Origin: Petrocella sp. FN5
Lineage (GTDB): Bacteria; Bacillota; Clostridia; Lachnospirales; Vallitaleaceae
DNA: 53,433 bases
NCBI RefSeq assembly: GCF_029210395.1
Contig: NZ_JARGDP010000014.1
Span: 1-53,433, forward strand
Direction: 5' to 3'
Made by a program: the position numbers and the translations under genes. Each line of letters begins with the position of its first letter. The stretch's first letter is position 1. Under the pieces are notes generated by a model. The model ran no database searches, was not told where the DNA came from, and worked only from the letters and a program-made list of their open reading frames with translations. Shown one piece after another: positions 24,417 through 33,635 of this stretch.

Positions 24417-25304
24417 TTAAGCCCTTGGATGCGCTTTTATATAAACATCCCTTAGTTTAAAATCATTCAATTTTGAATAGACCTGGGTTGTTGAGATATT
24501 GGCATGACCAAGCATCTCCTGAACGGATCTTAGATCTGCACCGTTCTCAACCAAATGGCTGGCAAAGGAATGTCTTAAAATGTGGGGTGTTATTTTTTTT
24601 CTGATCCCGGCTTTTTTTGAATAAAACTTGACGATCTTCCAAAACCCTTGACGGCTCATTGACTCGCCAAGACAACTGACGAAAAGTGTCTTTTCATTGG
24701 TTTCTTTGATCATTTGGTTGCGCGGCCCGTTCATATACTTGAACAATGCCAGTTGTGCGGCTTGTCCAACCGGTATAATCCTTTCACCTTTAGAGGATGA
24801 GCATTTGATGTAGCCCATCGTAATGTTGATGTCGTCTTCACTAAGTCCAATGAGTTCTGTAACCCTAATCCCTGTAGCATACAGCAATTCAAGCATAGCC
24901 TTATCTCGAATGCCTTTGTCATCATTATCGTAAGGTTGAGCCAATAACAACTCAATCTCCTCAAAGGTCAAAACCTCCGGTGCTTTTTTCTCCACCTTTG
25001 GCGTGATTAACATCTCTGTAGGGTCTTTGTGAATGAGGTTACGACGTAATAGATATTGGAAAAAGGACCTAAGTGAAGCCATATTTCTAGAAATGGTTGA
25101 AGGCGCTCTACCTTTGTCTTCCATTGCTTTGATATATGCATTCAGTTGGGTGCCTGTTATGCCACTTAGTTCTTTGGTGTCGAAATGTCCTTGTATAAAC
25201 TCGATAAAATGGTTGACATCCCTATGGTAGGATTGAATTGTATTGTCTGATGCACCTTTTACTTGGTCTAGGTACACGAGGAATTCCTTCACACTTTGTT
25301 TCAT
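24417..25304 (-). CDS. xerD: Tyrosine recombinase XerD family
   Basis: About 295 residues. The N-terminal SAM-like core-binding domain (FLVYLDQVKGASDNTIQSYHRDV, residues about 5-85) precedes the catalytic domain. That domain has Arg in YATGIRVTELIGL, HILRHSFASHLVENGADLRSVQEMLGHANISTTQVYSKL with His-x-x-Arg, the second His and the nucleophilic Tyr. Size and motifs match XerD, which resolves chromosome dimers at dif with XerC, although XerC/XerD assignment in Firmicutes is not certain from sequence. The start at 25304 (MKQSVKEF) has AAGGG upstream; the TTG at 25319 is less likely. Confidence 0.88.
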   Translation of the reverse strand: MKQSVKEFLVYLDQVKGASDNTIQSYHRDVNHFIEFIQGHFDTKELSGITGTQLNAYIKAMEDKGRAPSTISRNMASLRSFFQYLLRRNLIHKDPTEMLITPKVEKKAPEVLTFEEIELLLAQPYDNDDKGIRDKAMLELLYATGIRVTELIGLSEDDINITMGYIKCSSSKGERIIPVGQAAQLALFKYMNGPRNQMIKETNEKTLFVSCLGESMSRQGFWKIVKFYSKKAGIRKKITPHILRHSFASHLVENGADLRSVQEMLGHANISTTQVYSKLNDFKLRDVYIKAHPRA

Positions 25305-25336
25305 GACTACGCCCTTCAAACTTATAAGATGGTCTA

Positions 25337-25365
25337 ATTATACCAAAGTCAGAGAAAAAAGTCGA
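25337..25365 (-). promoter_or_regulatory. Candidate extended -10 promoter of xerD
   Basis: Minus-strand TGGTATAAT (extended -10; hexamer at 25337-25342), 17-bp spacer, and a weak -35 TCGACT (25360-25365). It is about 30 bp upstream of the xerD start. Confidence 0.55.
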
Positions 25366-25425
25366 CAATTACCAAAATCTTTTTCATTTTCGTGGATATT
25401 TTGGTTAAAATGCTTAAAACGGATA

Positions 25426-25453
25426 AGAAGAAGAAACCATTGGTCTCTTCTTC
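25426..25453 (-). terminator. Hairpin between the NUDIX gene and xerD
   Basis: Minus-strand GAAGAAGAGACC and GGTTTCTTCTTC pair around a three-base loop, followed by TTATCCGTTTT. A moderate terminator for the purB-proC-NUDIX transcript, just upstream of the xerD promoter. Confidence 0.5.
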
Positions 25454-25490
25454 CTGGGCCGCCTCATTCTCATCTTCTCTAATAAGGCCC

Positions 25491-26033
25491 TTATGCTCTT
25501 TCCAAGCTGACCTTGTAGGCCAGAATGGCTGATATGGTTTTGTTGTCGGTCAATCGATCATCAAAGACCATGTCGACCAGTTCATCTAAGGTGTAACGCT
25601 CGATGGTGACGAACTCATCTTCATCTAAGTTCTGTTTGCTTTGGACTAGGTTCTTTGCTACAAAGATATGAATGACTTCATCGCATATGCCAATGCTTGA
25701 GAAGAATTTGTACAAAAAGGTTACATCTTCTGAGGTGTAGCCGATCTCTTCTTCTAGCTCTCTTTTGGCACAGTCCAGTGGGTCTTCGTCCGGTGCATCA
25801 AATACTCCGGCCGGAATCTCTAAGGTATAGTCGTCACTGGCGTTCCTGTACTGTCGTACCATGACAATCTTGCCTTCATCATCTATGGGTATGACCGCCG
25901 ATGCACCGGGATGCATGATCAGTTCCCAGTCTACTTCTTTGCCGGTGGGTGTTACCAATCGGTCATGGAAGAGATGAACGCGCTTGCCTTTGTGGATCTC
26001 GGTACGCTTGATGCGTCTGAATTTTTTTTCCAT
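25491..26033 (-). CDS. nudF: ADP-ribose pyrophosphatase, NUDIX family
   Basis: A 180-residue NUDIX hydrolase with VVRQYRN-type substrate sequence (MVRQYRNASDDYTLEIPAG) and the Nudix helix DPLDCAKRELEEEIGY. The segment from the conserved Gly to the first Glu appears one residue longer than the canonical Gx5E. It hydrolyses ADP-ribose to AMP and ribose 5-phosphate in the cytosol. It follows proC by 26 bp and is probably in the purB-proC operon. The start has AAGGAGGG upstream. The exact substrate is inferred from family. Confidence 0.88.
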   Translation of the reverse strand: MEKKFRRIKRTEIHKGKRVHLFHDRLVTPTGKEVDWELIMHPGASAVIPIDDEGKIVMVRQYRNASDDYTLEIPAGVFDAPDEDPLDCAKRELEEEIGYTSEDVTFLYKFFSSIGICDEVIHIFVAKNLVQSKQNLDEDEFVTIERYTLDELVDMVFDDRLTDNKTISAILAYKVSLERA

Positions 26034-26059
26034 GGGCCCTCCTTCTTTTACTTAACGGC

Positions 26060-26854
26060 TTATTTAAATGTTTTGGTCTTGTCATAGCAGGCCACCATGG
26101 CTTCTATGATGCTGCTCTTGAAACCGTTTTTCTCAAGCACTCGGACGGCTTCTATGGTGGTCCCGCCTGGTGAACATACCGCGTCTTTTAGAGCTGCCGG
26201 ATGGGTCTTGGTCTCAAGTACCATCTTGGCGGCGCCTAACATGGATTGAGCCGCCAGTTCGTAACTGATCTGCCTTGGCAAGCCTATAAGGACGCCGGCG
26301 TCTGCCATGGCCTCAATCATCATAAAACCATAGGCCGGTGAACTCCCTGATATCGGGACTACCATATCCAGTTGGTGTTCTGTTAGTTCTACGCCTCGAC
26401 CAAAGGATTCAAAAAATGTGCGTATGAAGTCCATTTCTGCTTGACTATAAGCATCATGGGAAAAACAATACCCAGTCATGCCTTCTAGAACAAGGGCTGG
26501 TGTGTTTGGCATACTGCGCACCACTCTGGTTTTTTCCCCTAAGGTGTTTTTGATATGGTCTATGGTGATACCAGGGGCGATGGATATAATAATCTGTGTG
26601 GGCTTAACATAGCTTCGAATGTCTTCCATGACCGCTTTTAGATACTGGGGCTTGACTGCCAGTACAATGATGTCTACGGACTTTGTCAGACTGTGGTTGT
26701 CTGCTGTATATGGTATACCTGTTTCTGCTTTGATCTCTTCCATCAGGTCCTTGTTGATGTCTGTATAGGTCAGGTTGGTCTTGTCTAGTGCTGTGGATGC
26801 GCCTTTTAACATGGCAGATCCCATATTTCCAATGCCGATGAATCCAATCTTCAT
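26060..26854 (-). CDS. proC: Pyrroline-5-carboxylate reductase
   Basis: A 264-residue enzyme with an N-terminal NAD(P)H Rossmann motif MKIGFIGIGNMGSAML, the substrate region VRSMPNTPALVLEGMTGYC, and the C-terminal dimer signature LKDAVCSPGGTTIEAVRVLEKNGF. It performs the last step of proline synthesis. It lies 25 bp after purB and 26 bp before the NUDIX gene, with AGGAGG before the ATG. Length is normal for the family. Confidence 0.96.
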   Translation of the reverse strand: MKIGFIGIGNMGSAMLKGASTALDKTNLTYTDINKDLMEEIKAETGIPYTADNHSLTKSVDIIVLAVKPQYLKAVMEDIRSYVKPTQIIISIAPGITIDHIKNTLGEKTRVVRSMPNTPALVLEGMTGYCFSHDAYSQAEMDFIRTFFESFGRGVELTEHQLDMVVPISGSSPAYGFMMIEAMADAGVLIGLPRQISYELAAQSMLGAAKMVLETKTHPAALKDAVCSPGGTTIEAVRVLEKNGFKSSIIEAMVACYDKTKTFK

Positions 26855-26879
26855 ACTACCTGCCTCCTTGTTCTAGGGT

Positions 26880-28310
26880 CTAAACGGACAGTTCCGCTTT
26901 TTTCCCTAATATGGCTTTGTTTGCTTCTAATATAGGCCCTACATAGCCGCTTATGAAGTCATCCACCTGCTGGGGTGCACGTCCTACAAAGTTCTCCGGT
27001 TCTAAGATGGCATACATCTCTTCTTCTGTCATCTTGAACTGGGAATCGGCTAAGATCCGTTCGATCAGGTCGTTGGGCAAGCCTTCCATCTTAACTTGCT
27101 TTCCGGCTTCCATAGAGTGGGTTCTAATCAGCTCATGGAGTTCTTGTCTGTCGCCCCCTCTTTTGACCCCTTCCATCATGATGATCTCCGTGGCCATAAA
27201 AGGCAGTTCACTCATAACCCTGTTACGGATGACCTTCGGGTAGACAACGAGACCGTCTACTACGTTCATGAAGATCTCTAGTATGGCGTCTACAGCAAGA
27301 AAAGCTTCCGGTATGGCCAAACGCTTGTTGGCACTGTCATCTAAGGTTCGCTCAAACCACTGGGTTGAAGCGGTGATGGCTGGGTTGAGGGCGTTACAGA
27401 TTACATGTCTTGCTAGAGATGAAATACGCTCTGTTCGCATGGGATTACGCTTATAGGCCATGGCGGAGGATCCGATCTGACTCTTCTCAAAGGGTTCTTC
27501 CATTTCTTTTAGGTTCTGTAACAGTCGCATGTCGTTACTGAACTTATAGGCTGACTGAGCGATGCCGCTTAAGATGTTCAAAAATTGTGAATCTAACTTC
27601 CTAGGGTATGTCTGTCCTGTTACAGGATAGGAGGAGGTGTAGCCTACCTTCATCGCGATGAGTTCATCTAACTTCTTGACTTTTTCATGGTCGTTCTCAA
27701 AAAGACTTAAGTAAGTCGCTTGGGTGCCTGTGGTGCCTTTAGCGCCTCTTAGAAGCCTTTTGGAGAGTTGATGGTTCATATCTTCAAGGTCTAACAGTAA
27801 GTCCTCTAACCATAGGCAGGCACGCTTACCAACGGTGGTGAGTTGTGCCGGTTGAAAATGGGTGAAGCCAAGTGTGGGCATGTCTTTATAAGTCATGGCA
27901 AAGGCCGCTAACTTGTCTATGACATTGATCAGCTTGTCTTTTAGTAAGGATAAGGCTTCATTCATGATGATGATGTCTGTGTTATCCCCTACATAGCAGC
28001 TGGTTGCACCCAGATGAATGATGGGCTTGGCTTTTTTGGCTTGTTCACCATAGGCATATACATGGGCCATCACATCATGTCTGACTTCTTTTTCTCTGGC
28101 TATGGCAACGTCGTAGTTGATGTCTTCTGCATAGGCTTTTAGTTCCTCTATCTGCTCATCGGTTATATCCAGTCCCAGTTCTTTCTCTGCTTCTGCCAAG
28201 GCAATCCATAGCTTACGCCAGGTCTTGAACTTCTTGTCCGGTGAGAAAAGGTAGAGCATTTCCGGACTGGCATACCTAGATCCTAGTGGGGTTTCGTATG
28301 TATTGTTCAT
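26880..28310 (-). CDS. purB: Adenylosuccinate lyase
   Basis: A 476-residue fumarase/aspartase superfamily enzyme with HLGATSCYVGDNTD, THFQPAQLTTVGKR with a catalytic His, and the flexible signature loop SQIGSSAMAYKRNPMRTERI holding the catalytic Ser. It acts twice in purine synthesis (SAICAR to AICAR, adenylosuccinate to AMP). The length is nearer the eukaryote-like PurB group than the shorter Bacillus type of about 430 residues. It probably leads an operon with proC and nudF. Confidence 0.95.
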   Translation of the reverse strand: MNNTYETPLGSRYASPEMLYLFSPDKKFKTWRKLWIALAEAEKELGLDITDEQIEELKAYAEDINYDVAIAREKEVRHDVMAHVYAYGEQAKKAKPIIHLGATSCYVGDNTDIIIMNEALSLLKDKLINVIDKLAAFAMTYKDMPTLGFTHFQPAQLTTVGKRACLWLEDLLLDLEDMNHQLSKRLLRGAKGTTGTQATYLSLFENDHEKVKKLDELIAMKVGYTSSYPVTGQTYPRKLDSQFLNILSGIAQSAYKFSNDMRLLQNLKEMEEPFEKSQIGSSAMAYKRNPMRTERISSLARHVICNALNPAITASTQWFERTLDDSANKRLAIPEAFLAVDAILEIFMNVVDGLVVYPKVIRNRVMSELPFMATEIIMMEGVKRGGDRQELHELIRTHSMEAGKQVKMEGLPNDLIERILADSQFKMTEEEMYAILEPENFVGRAPQQVDDFISGYVGPILEANKAILGKKAELSV

Positions 28311-28376
28311 ATGGGTATCCTTTCAACTTGATGATCGTCGTCTTCTATAGGGTTCCTTTTTTAGTTTTCTTAAAAT

Positions 28377-28382
28377 AGTATA
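28377..28382 (-). promoter_or_regulatory. Candidate extended -10 (TGCTATACT) of purB
   Basis: Minus-strand TATACT preceded by TGC, about 67 bp upstream of the purB ATG. No convincing -35 is present, so it rests on the extended -10 only. Confidence 0.4.
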
Positions 28383-28420
28383 GCACATATTCGGGTTTCT
28401 GTGGTTAAGGTCATGTGGAA

Positions 28421-28451
28421 ATAGACTAAGAAAAATGTTTTCTCAGTCTAT
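28421..28451 (-). terminator. Terminator of the aspartate aminotransferase gene
   Basis: Minus-strand ATAGACTGAGAAAA and TTTTCTTAGTCTAT pair around CAT, just after the aminotransferase stop, with TTTCC following. It separates this gene from purB. Confidence 0.7.
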
Positions 28452-28463
28452 CTGTTTTATATA

Positions 28464-29765
28464 TTATAGGGCTATTTCCGTTTTTTGATCCAGTCGCTGA
28501 ATGTATTTGTGAATGGATACCAACTCGATGCACACACATAAGATCTCTATGGCTTTTTCTAGTTCATCCATAGGTGGAAAAGTGGGTGCAATACGTATAT
28601 TGCGGTCATAGGGGTCTTTGCCATAGGGGTAGGTGGCACCGGCCGGTGTGAGCTTAAGGCCCACAGATTCTGCCATTGTAACCACTTCTTTGGCACAACC
28701 TTCCATGACGTCCAGATTGATGAAATAACCGCCTCTTGGTATACTCCAGGTTGCGATATGACGGTCTGATAGTTGCTCATCTAATATCTTAAGGACCATG
28801 TCAAACTTTGGCTTGATGATCTTGGCGTGTTTTTTCATATGGTTCTTGACGCCTTGTAGGTCTTTTAAGAAGGCTGAATGTCTATATTGATTGATCTTAT
28901 CCGATCCAATGGTCTGAACACCCATGATGCCAAGTATAAAATCTATGTTGTTCTTGCTGGCTGCCATGGCTGCAACTGAGGCACCGGCAAAGGTGACTTT
29001 GGACATGGAGGTGAAAAGATAGGGGCGGTCTTCTGTTCCTATGGCTTTACAAGCATCCATAATGTTCATAAGGGGCTGTGTGTCATCATAAAGTTCATGG
29101 ACCACATAGGCATTGTCCCATATGATTCTAAAATCTGTGGCCGCCGTCTTCATCTTGGCCAAGCGCTCCACCACACGGTCGGAATAAGTAATCCCCGTTG
29201 GGTTAGAGAACTTAGGTACGCACCAGATACCTTTGATGGAGGGGTCTTTTGCCACTAAGGCTTCAACCTGATCCATATTCGGTCCTTCGTCGGTCATATC
29301 TACGTTGATCATCTCCATACCGAATTTTTCACATATGGCAAAGTGTCTGTCATAACCCGGTACAGGACACAGGAATTTGAGGTCTTTTATATGACACCAT
29401 GGTTCCTCTTCTTCGGATGTGCCAAAAAGCATGACTTTGGCTAGGGTGCTGTACATCATGTTAAGGCTGGAGTTCCCCCCTATGATAATCTCTGAAGGAT
29501 CTACTTCTAAGATCTCTGCAAAAAGATTCTTGGTTTGGGGTATGCCGTCTAAGGTACCATAGTTTCTAAAGTCGTCGTTTGGGTTCTTCTCTAGTGGTAT
29601 CTTAATATCTAACAAGGCGTTAGACAGATCCAACTGATCGGAACATGGTTTACCACGGGCCATGTTTAGGTCGTGGTTTTCGCTTTCGTATCTTTTCAAC
29701 TGCTGTTCCAGTTCAAGACGTAGCGCATCTAAGGATTCTTTTGAAAATTGAGAGTAGTATGCCAT
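28464..29765 (-). CDS. Class Ic aspartate aminotransferase (AspT type)
   Basis: A 433-residue PLP aminotransferase of the subgroup first described in Corynebacterium (Asp_aminotransf family). It has NMARGKPCSDQLDLSNALL at the N-terminus, FRNYGTLDGIPQTKNLFAEIL, GGNSSLNMMYS, VPKFSNPTGITYS, and SMSKVTFAGASVA with the Schiff-base lysine. It links oxaloacetate and glutamate with aspartate and 2-oxoglutarate. It is monocistronic, with AGGAGG before the ATG and a terminator after it. The upstream 280-bp gap holds repeat copy C and the rny terminator. Confidence 0.88.
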   Translation of the reverse strand: MAYYSQFSKESLDALRLELEQQLKRYESENHDLNMARGKPCSDQLDLSNALLDIKIPLEKNPNDDFRNYGTLDGIPQTKNLFAEILEVDPSEIIIGGNSSLNMMYSTLAKVMLFGTSEEEEPWCHIKDLKFLCPVPGYDRHFAICEKFGMEMINVDMTDEGPNMDQVEALVAKDPSIKGIWCVPKFSNPTGITYSDRVVERLAKMKTAATDFRIIWDNAYVVHELYDDTQPLMNIMDACKAIGTEDRPYLFTSMSKVTFAGASVAAMAASKNNIDFILGIMGVQTIGSDKINQYRHSAFLKDLQGVKNHMKKHAKIIKPKFDMVLKILDEQLSDRHIATWSIPRGGYFINLDVMEGCAKEVVTMAESVGLKLTPAGATYPYGKDPYDRNIRIAPTFPPMDELEKAIEILCVCIELVSIHKYIQRLDQKTEIAL

Positions 29766-29795
29766 AAGCGCCTCCTAAAAATTACACACATATAA

Positions 29796-29831
29796 GGTTA
29801 AAGCGTTAAAACTGAGTTTGACTCTTTAACC
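29796..29831. repeat. Palindromic repeat, copy C (36-bp ends-only derivative)
   Basis: GGTTAAAGCGTTAAAACT joined to GAGTTTGACTCTTTAACC: both termini of the 119-bp repeat are kept and the whole middle with its inner stem is missing. The surrounding gap 29832-30012 is AT-rich and otherwise shows only the half-matched inverted AGTCTA/TAGACT. Confidence 0.6.
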
Positions 29832-30012
29832 ATGTAAGCCGTTTGTTAGAAACAGCCTATGTATAGAATAGCATGTTTTGCAAGATTTGAAAAGTGCTTT
29901 TTCATTTTTCAGTCTATTTTTCCTTTTTACTTAGACTATTTTTATTTTAATGCAAGAAAATATTTTTTCAGATTCAAATGTCTTTTGATACCGGTTAAAA
30001 AAAGCGTTTAAA

Positions 30013-30041
30013 AAGGCGTTATCTATAATAGATAACGCCTT
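30013..30041 (-). terminator. Rho-independent terminator of rny
   Basis: Perfect 13-bp stem (AAGGCGTTATCTA / TAGATAACGCCTT, three-base loop), five bases after the rny stop. On the minus strand it is followed by TTTAAACGCTTTTTTT. Confidence 0.88.
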
Positions 30042-30045
30042 AACT

Positions 30046-31596
30046 TTATTTAGCGTATTCAATGGATCTGGTTTCCCTGATTACGTTGACCTTAATCTGG
30101 CCTGGGTATTCAAGTTCTTCCTCGATCTTTTTAGCAACTTCCCTAGCGAGTAACACCGTCTCTAAATCTGTTGTCTGGTCCGGTATTACCATTATTCGAA
30201 TCTCTCTACCTGCTTGTATAGCAAACGATTTTTCTACACCTTTAAATTCATCAGCAATTTCTTCAAGTTTTTGTAGTCTTTGGATGTATGTATGCAATGT
30301 CTCTCTTCTGGCTCCCGGTCTTGCAGCGGATATTGTGTCTGCCGCTTGTACGAGAACAGATATGAGGTTCGTTGGTTCTACATCACCGTGATGTGATTCC
30401 ACAGCATTGATGACAACTTCCGATTCCTTGTATTTTCTACACAAATCTGCTCCGATTGATATATGAGAGCCTTCCATTTCATGATCAACAGCTTTACCGA
30501 TATCGTGCAATAAACCTGCACGTTTTGCAAGACGGATATCAAGTCCGATCTCACCGGCCAGTAAACCACATAAGTGGGATACTTCTATAGCATGCTTCAA
30601 TACATTTTGTCCATAACTTGTACGGAATTTCATTTTACCAAGAAGTCTAACAAGTTCCGGATGTACTCCGTGAACCCCTGTCTCAAATGTAGCGTTTTCG
30701 CCTTCTTCAAGTATGATTTGTTCCACTTCACGCTTAGCTTTCTCTACCATTTCCTCAATTCTTGCAGGATGGATTCGACCATCCACTATGAGTTTTTCAA
30801 GGGCTATGCGTGCAATTTCTCTTCTGATTGGATCAAAGCCTGACAATATGACAGCCTCTGGTGTATCATCAATGATTAAGTCGATACCCGTAAGTGTTTC
30901 TAGTGTACGGATGTTACGTCCTTCACGACCAATAATACGTCCTTTCATCTCATCATTTGGAAGATGAACTACTGATACAGTCGTTTCAGCAACATGGTCA
31001 GCTGCACATTTTTGTACCGCTGTTGCAAGAATCTTTCTTGCGTTCTTTGTTGCGTCTTCTTTTGCTTTTGCTTCTAATTCCTTAACAATTACTGCTGTTT
31101 CATGTTGTACTTCTTCTTTAACTGATTTTAAAAGGTATTCTTTTGCTTGTTCGGTAGTTAATCCAGAGATTTTTTCTAATTCTGATAGGTGTTGCTGTTT
31201 TAGTTGTTCTACTTCATCTCTTAGTTTGTTGAGGTTTTCGTCTTTTGCGGCTAGTTGAGCTTCTTTCTTCTCGAATGACTCTGCCTTTTTGTCGATCGCT
31301 TCTTCTTTTTGCTGAATGCGACGTTCCAATCGGGTCAACTCATTGCGGCGCTCCTTAACTTCTTTATCAAGATCATTTTTAATCTTAAATACTTCATCTT
31401 TAAGATCTAAACGTGCTTCTCTTTTGATTGCTTCGCCTTCCTTAATCGCATCATCTACGATTTTTCTGGCTTTTTGTTCAGCAGAACCAAATTGAGCTTC
31501 GGCAACGTTCTTTCTATACATGACACCAAGATAAAATGCAAGTGTACCAACGACAACGGCCACTACAACAGGTATGAGTATGTTTAGTAATTCCAA
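30046..31596 (-). CDS. rny: Ribonuclease Y
   Basis: A 516-residue membrane-anchored endoribonuclease. An N-terminal span (about residues 5-25) is followed by a long charged coiled coil (about 30-195). The KH domain has [26 protein letters not shown], and the HD domain has [15 protein letters not shown] and [13 protein letters not shown]. RNase Y starts decay of many mRNAs in Firmicutes. The start codon is TTG at 31596 (MELLNIL) with a strong GGAGG eight bases upstream; no ATG fits before the membrane span. It has its own promoter and terminator. Confidence 0.96.
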   Translation of the reverse strand: MELLNILIPVVVAVVVGTLAFYLGVMYRKNVAEAQFGSAEQKARKIVDDAIKEGEAIKREARLDLKDEVFKIKNDLDKEVKERRNELTRLERRIQQKEEAIDKKAESFEKKEAQLAAKDENLNKLRDEVEQLKQQHLSELEKISGLTTEQAKEYLLKSVKEEVQHETAVIVKELEAKAKEDATKNARKILATAVQKCAADHVAETTVSVVHLPNDEMKGRIIGREGRNIRTLETLTGIDLIIDDTPEAVILSGFDPIRREIARIALEKLIVDGRIHPARIEEMVEKAKREVEQIILEEGENATFETGVHGVHPELVRLLGKMKFRTSYGQNVLKHAIEVSHLCGLLAGEIGLDIRLAKRAGLLHDIGKAVDHEMEGSHISIGADLCRKYKESEVVINAVESHHGDVEPTNLISVLVQAADTISAARPGARRETLHTYIQRLQKLEEIADEFKGVEKSFAIQAGREIRIMVIPDQTTDLETVLLAREVAKKIEEELEYPGQIKVNVIRETRSIEYAK

Positions 31597-31626
31597 CTAT
31601 AACACCTCCTCTGTATTCACTTTTCA

Positions 31627-31675
31627 TTGTACGAAATTGTAAATATACAATCATTACAATTGTAAAAAATTACAA
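31627..31675. promoter_or_regulatory. TTGTA/TACAA repeat cluster in the rny leader
   Basis: Between the rny promoter and its ribosome site lie several TTGTA and TACAA half-sites, including the palindrome TTGTAATTTTTTACAA. They could form alternative hairpins in the 5' leader. An operator or self-cleavage site for RNase Y is possible; neither is shown. Confidence 0.4.
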
Positions 31676-31683
31676 CAAGTAAA

Positions 31684-31712
31684 TTCTATACTTTTTTAAG
31701 CATTATGTCAAG
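31684..31712 (-). promoter_or_regulatory. Promoter of rny
   Basis: Minus-strand TTGACA (31707-31712), 17-bp spacer, TAGAAT (31684-31689), about 88 bp upstream of the TTG start. Confidence 0.75.
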
Positions 31713-31754
31713 TTATATGACAGCATTTCAAAATAAACAATCCTTTATTCACAC

Positions 31755-32372
31755 TTAGGATTCGTCTTTTGTCTTAAGATAAGTCATTATGACGGATTGG
31801 ATGACATCATAATCAAAGCCTTTGTATGCTAAAAATCGGGCCATCTTATTGTATTCTTGTCTTGTTACGGCCTTGTTGTTGTATTTTTTCTCAAGGAGTT
31901 TCTGGGCTGTTTCATAGTCTGTTTCTCGGTGGTCTACTGTTTCAAAGAAGGCTTTGATGGTGTCTCTTGGCATGCCTTTTTCACTTAACTTCATTTCAAT
32001 CATCCGTCGACTCTTGGTGGCTTTCTGATACCTATAATATTTTTCGATATAGGTTTCATCATTTAGAAAGCCAAGCTTTATAAAATATGCCAGTATGGCT
32101 TCAATGATGGCTACCGGATAATCTTCTTTGATCAATTTCTTCCTGATTTCTTCTATGACATAATCTTTTTTGCACAAGAGATGATAGACCCGTTTCTTCC
32201 CCCTGGTAGTCATGGCTTTTGTGGCCAGCTCCCATGTATCTTCTTCGATGGCTTCTCCTTGGACCATCTTGAAGGCTTTGAGCTCCTTATAATATAAGAT
32301 GACATAATCATCCTTGTCTAATATAATCTTGTATTTGCCTTTTTCCAACTTCCTGATCTCTTCTATATGCAT
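31755..32372 (-). CDS. recX: RecX, regulator of RecA
   Basis: About 205 residues made of three-helix RecX repeats, with VYHLLCKKDYVIEEIRKKL, ILAYFIKLGFLNDETYIEKYYRYQ and MARFLAYKGFDYDVIQSVI. RecX binds RecA filaments and limits their activity. It follows recA in the same direction, with a perfect hairpin between them that may lower RecX relative to RecA. The ATG at 32372 has AGGGTGA upstream; the GTG at 32375 is the alternative. Confidence 0.88.
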   Translation of the reverse strand: MHIEEIRKLEKGKYKIILDKDDYVILYYKELKAFKMVQGEAIEEDTWELATKAMTTRGKKRVYHLLCKKDYVIEEIRKKLIKEDYPVAIIEAILAYFIKLGFLNDETYIEKYYRYQKATKSRRMIEMKLSEKGMPRDTIKAFFETVDHRETDYETAQKLLEKKYNNKAVTRQEYNKMARFLAYKGFDYDVIQSVIMTYLKTKDES

Positions 32373-32413
32373 CACGTCACCCTTTTTGTCCTTATGCCAT
32401 TCACACGATACAC

Positions 32414-32445
32414 AAAGGCGACCTTAAGATACCAAGGTCGCCTTT
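32414..32445 (-). terminator. Perfect hairpin between recA and recX
   Basis: A 12-bp GC-containing stem (AAAGGCGACCTT / AAGGTCGCCTTT) with an eight-base loop, 19 bp past the recA stop. On the minus strand it is followed by GTGTATCG and not by a T run, so partial termination with some read-through into recX fits better than a full stop. Confidence 0.65.
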
Positions 32446-32463
32446 GTTATGTTTTTGAGGGGC

Positions 32464-33567
32464 TTATTTTTTTTCTGCTACTTTGTTGTCTGTTGCTTTT
32501 TTATCTGAAGCTTTTTTGTCTGCTTTTTTGTCTGCTTCTTCTTTTTCTAAGGCGATGGCAATCTCTTCTTTTGTTTTTCCGAATCCGTAATGACTACGAA
32601 TCTGTTCATCGATTCTGTTACAGACTTCTGGGTTCTCCTTCAAATAGATCTTGGAGTTCTCTCGGCCTTGTCCTAAACGGATATCGCCATAGGAAAACCA
32701 AGCCCCACTCTTTTGTACAAAATCCAGATCCACACCTAAGTCCAGTAAGTCACCTTCTCTTGAAATACCTTCACCGAACATAATGTCGAATTCAGCCAGC
32801 TTAAAAGGTGGTGCAACCTTATTCTTAGCTACCTTAACGCGGACACGGTTACCCACCATGTTAACGCCTTGCTTTAAGGTCTCAATACGTCTAATATCCA
32901 GTCGAACAGATGCATAGAACTTAAGGGCACGTCCACCAGTGGTTGTCTCCGGACTCCCAAACATAACCCCAATCTTCTCTCTTAATTGGTTAATGAAAAT
33001 AACGATACAGTTAGACTTAGATACAATCCCTGCAATCTTACGAAGGGCTTGGGACATGAGTCTTGCTTGAAGACCGACATGAGAATCACCCATCTCGCCT
33101 TCAATCTCAGCTCTTGGTACTAAGGCTGCTACAGAGTCAATAACGATGATGTCAATGGCACCGGATCTAACCATGGTCTCAGCGATCTCAAGGGCTTGTT
33201 CACCATTGTCCGGCTGAGAGATATATAAGTTGTCGATGTCCACACCAATCTTCTTGGCATAACTTGGATCAAGAGCATGTTCTGCGTCTACGAATCCGGC
33301 GACGCCGCCTGCTTTTTGAACCTCTGCCAACATATGTAGGGCGAGGGTTGTCTTACCACTGGATTCAGGTCCATAGAGCTCTATGATTCGACCTCTTGGA
33401 ACCCCACCGGCACCTAGGGCAATGTCCAAACTAAGGGCCCCCGAAGGAACGGTCTTGACATTCATATGTTCATTGCTCTCTCCAAGCTTCATGATGGAAC
33501 CTTTACCATATTGTTTTTCAATGTGTGTAATAGCCGCTTCCAGGGCTTTTGTCTTTTCGTTTGTCAT
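32464..33567 (-). CDS. recA: Recombinase RecA
   Basis: A 367-residue RecA with Walker [10 protein letters not shown] (residues 66-74), Walker [15 protein letters not shown], loop regions [17 protein letters not shown] and [20 protein letters not shown], and the C-terminal [15 protein letters not shown]. The tail is lysine- and alanine-rich ([20 protein letters not shown]), longer and more basic than the acidic tail of many RecA proteins. The ribosome site (AGGT) is weak. The promoter carries two LexA-type boxes, so it is expected to be SOS-induced. Confidence 0.98.
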   Translation of the reverse strand: MTNEKTKALEAAITHIEKQYGKGSIMKLGESNEHMNVKTVPSGALSLDIALGAGGVPRGRIIELYGPESSGKTTLALHMLAEVQKAGGVAGFVDAEHALDPSYAKKIGVDIDNLYISQPDNGEQALEIAETMVRSGAIDIIVIDSVAALVPRAEIEGEMGDSHVGLQARLMSQALRKIAGIVSKSNCIVIFINQLREKIGVMFGSPETTTGGRALKFYASVRLDIRRIETLKQGVNMVGNRVRVKVAKNKVAPPFKLAEFDIMFGEGISREGDLLDLGVDLDFVQKSGAWFSYGDIRLGQGRENSKIYLKENPEVCNRIDEQIRSHYGFGKTKEEIAIALEKEEADKKADKKASDKKATDNKVAEKK

Positions 33568-33615
33568 AAGAAATACCTAGGTCAACCCACTAGGTTCCCC
33601 CTTCCATATTATATC

Positions 33616-33627
33616 GAACGTGTGTTC
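33616..33627. promoter_or_regulatory. LexA box 1 at recA
   Basis: Minus-strand GAACACACGTTC followed by G matches the Gram-positive SOS consensus CGAACRNRYGTTYC over GAAC-N4-GTTC. It lies just downstream of the -10, near the transcription start. Confidence 0.75.
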
Positions 33628-33635
33628 TTTTATTC

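Noticed and set aside
25366-25490. Open minus-strand frame (REDENEAAQEEETNGFFFL...) between the NUDIX gene and xerD
   Set aside because: It looks like a small membrane protein, but it has no ATG, GTG or TTG with a ribosome site before the hydrophobic part, and it runs through the hairpin at 25426-25453.
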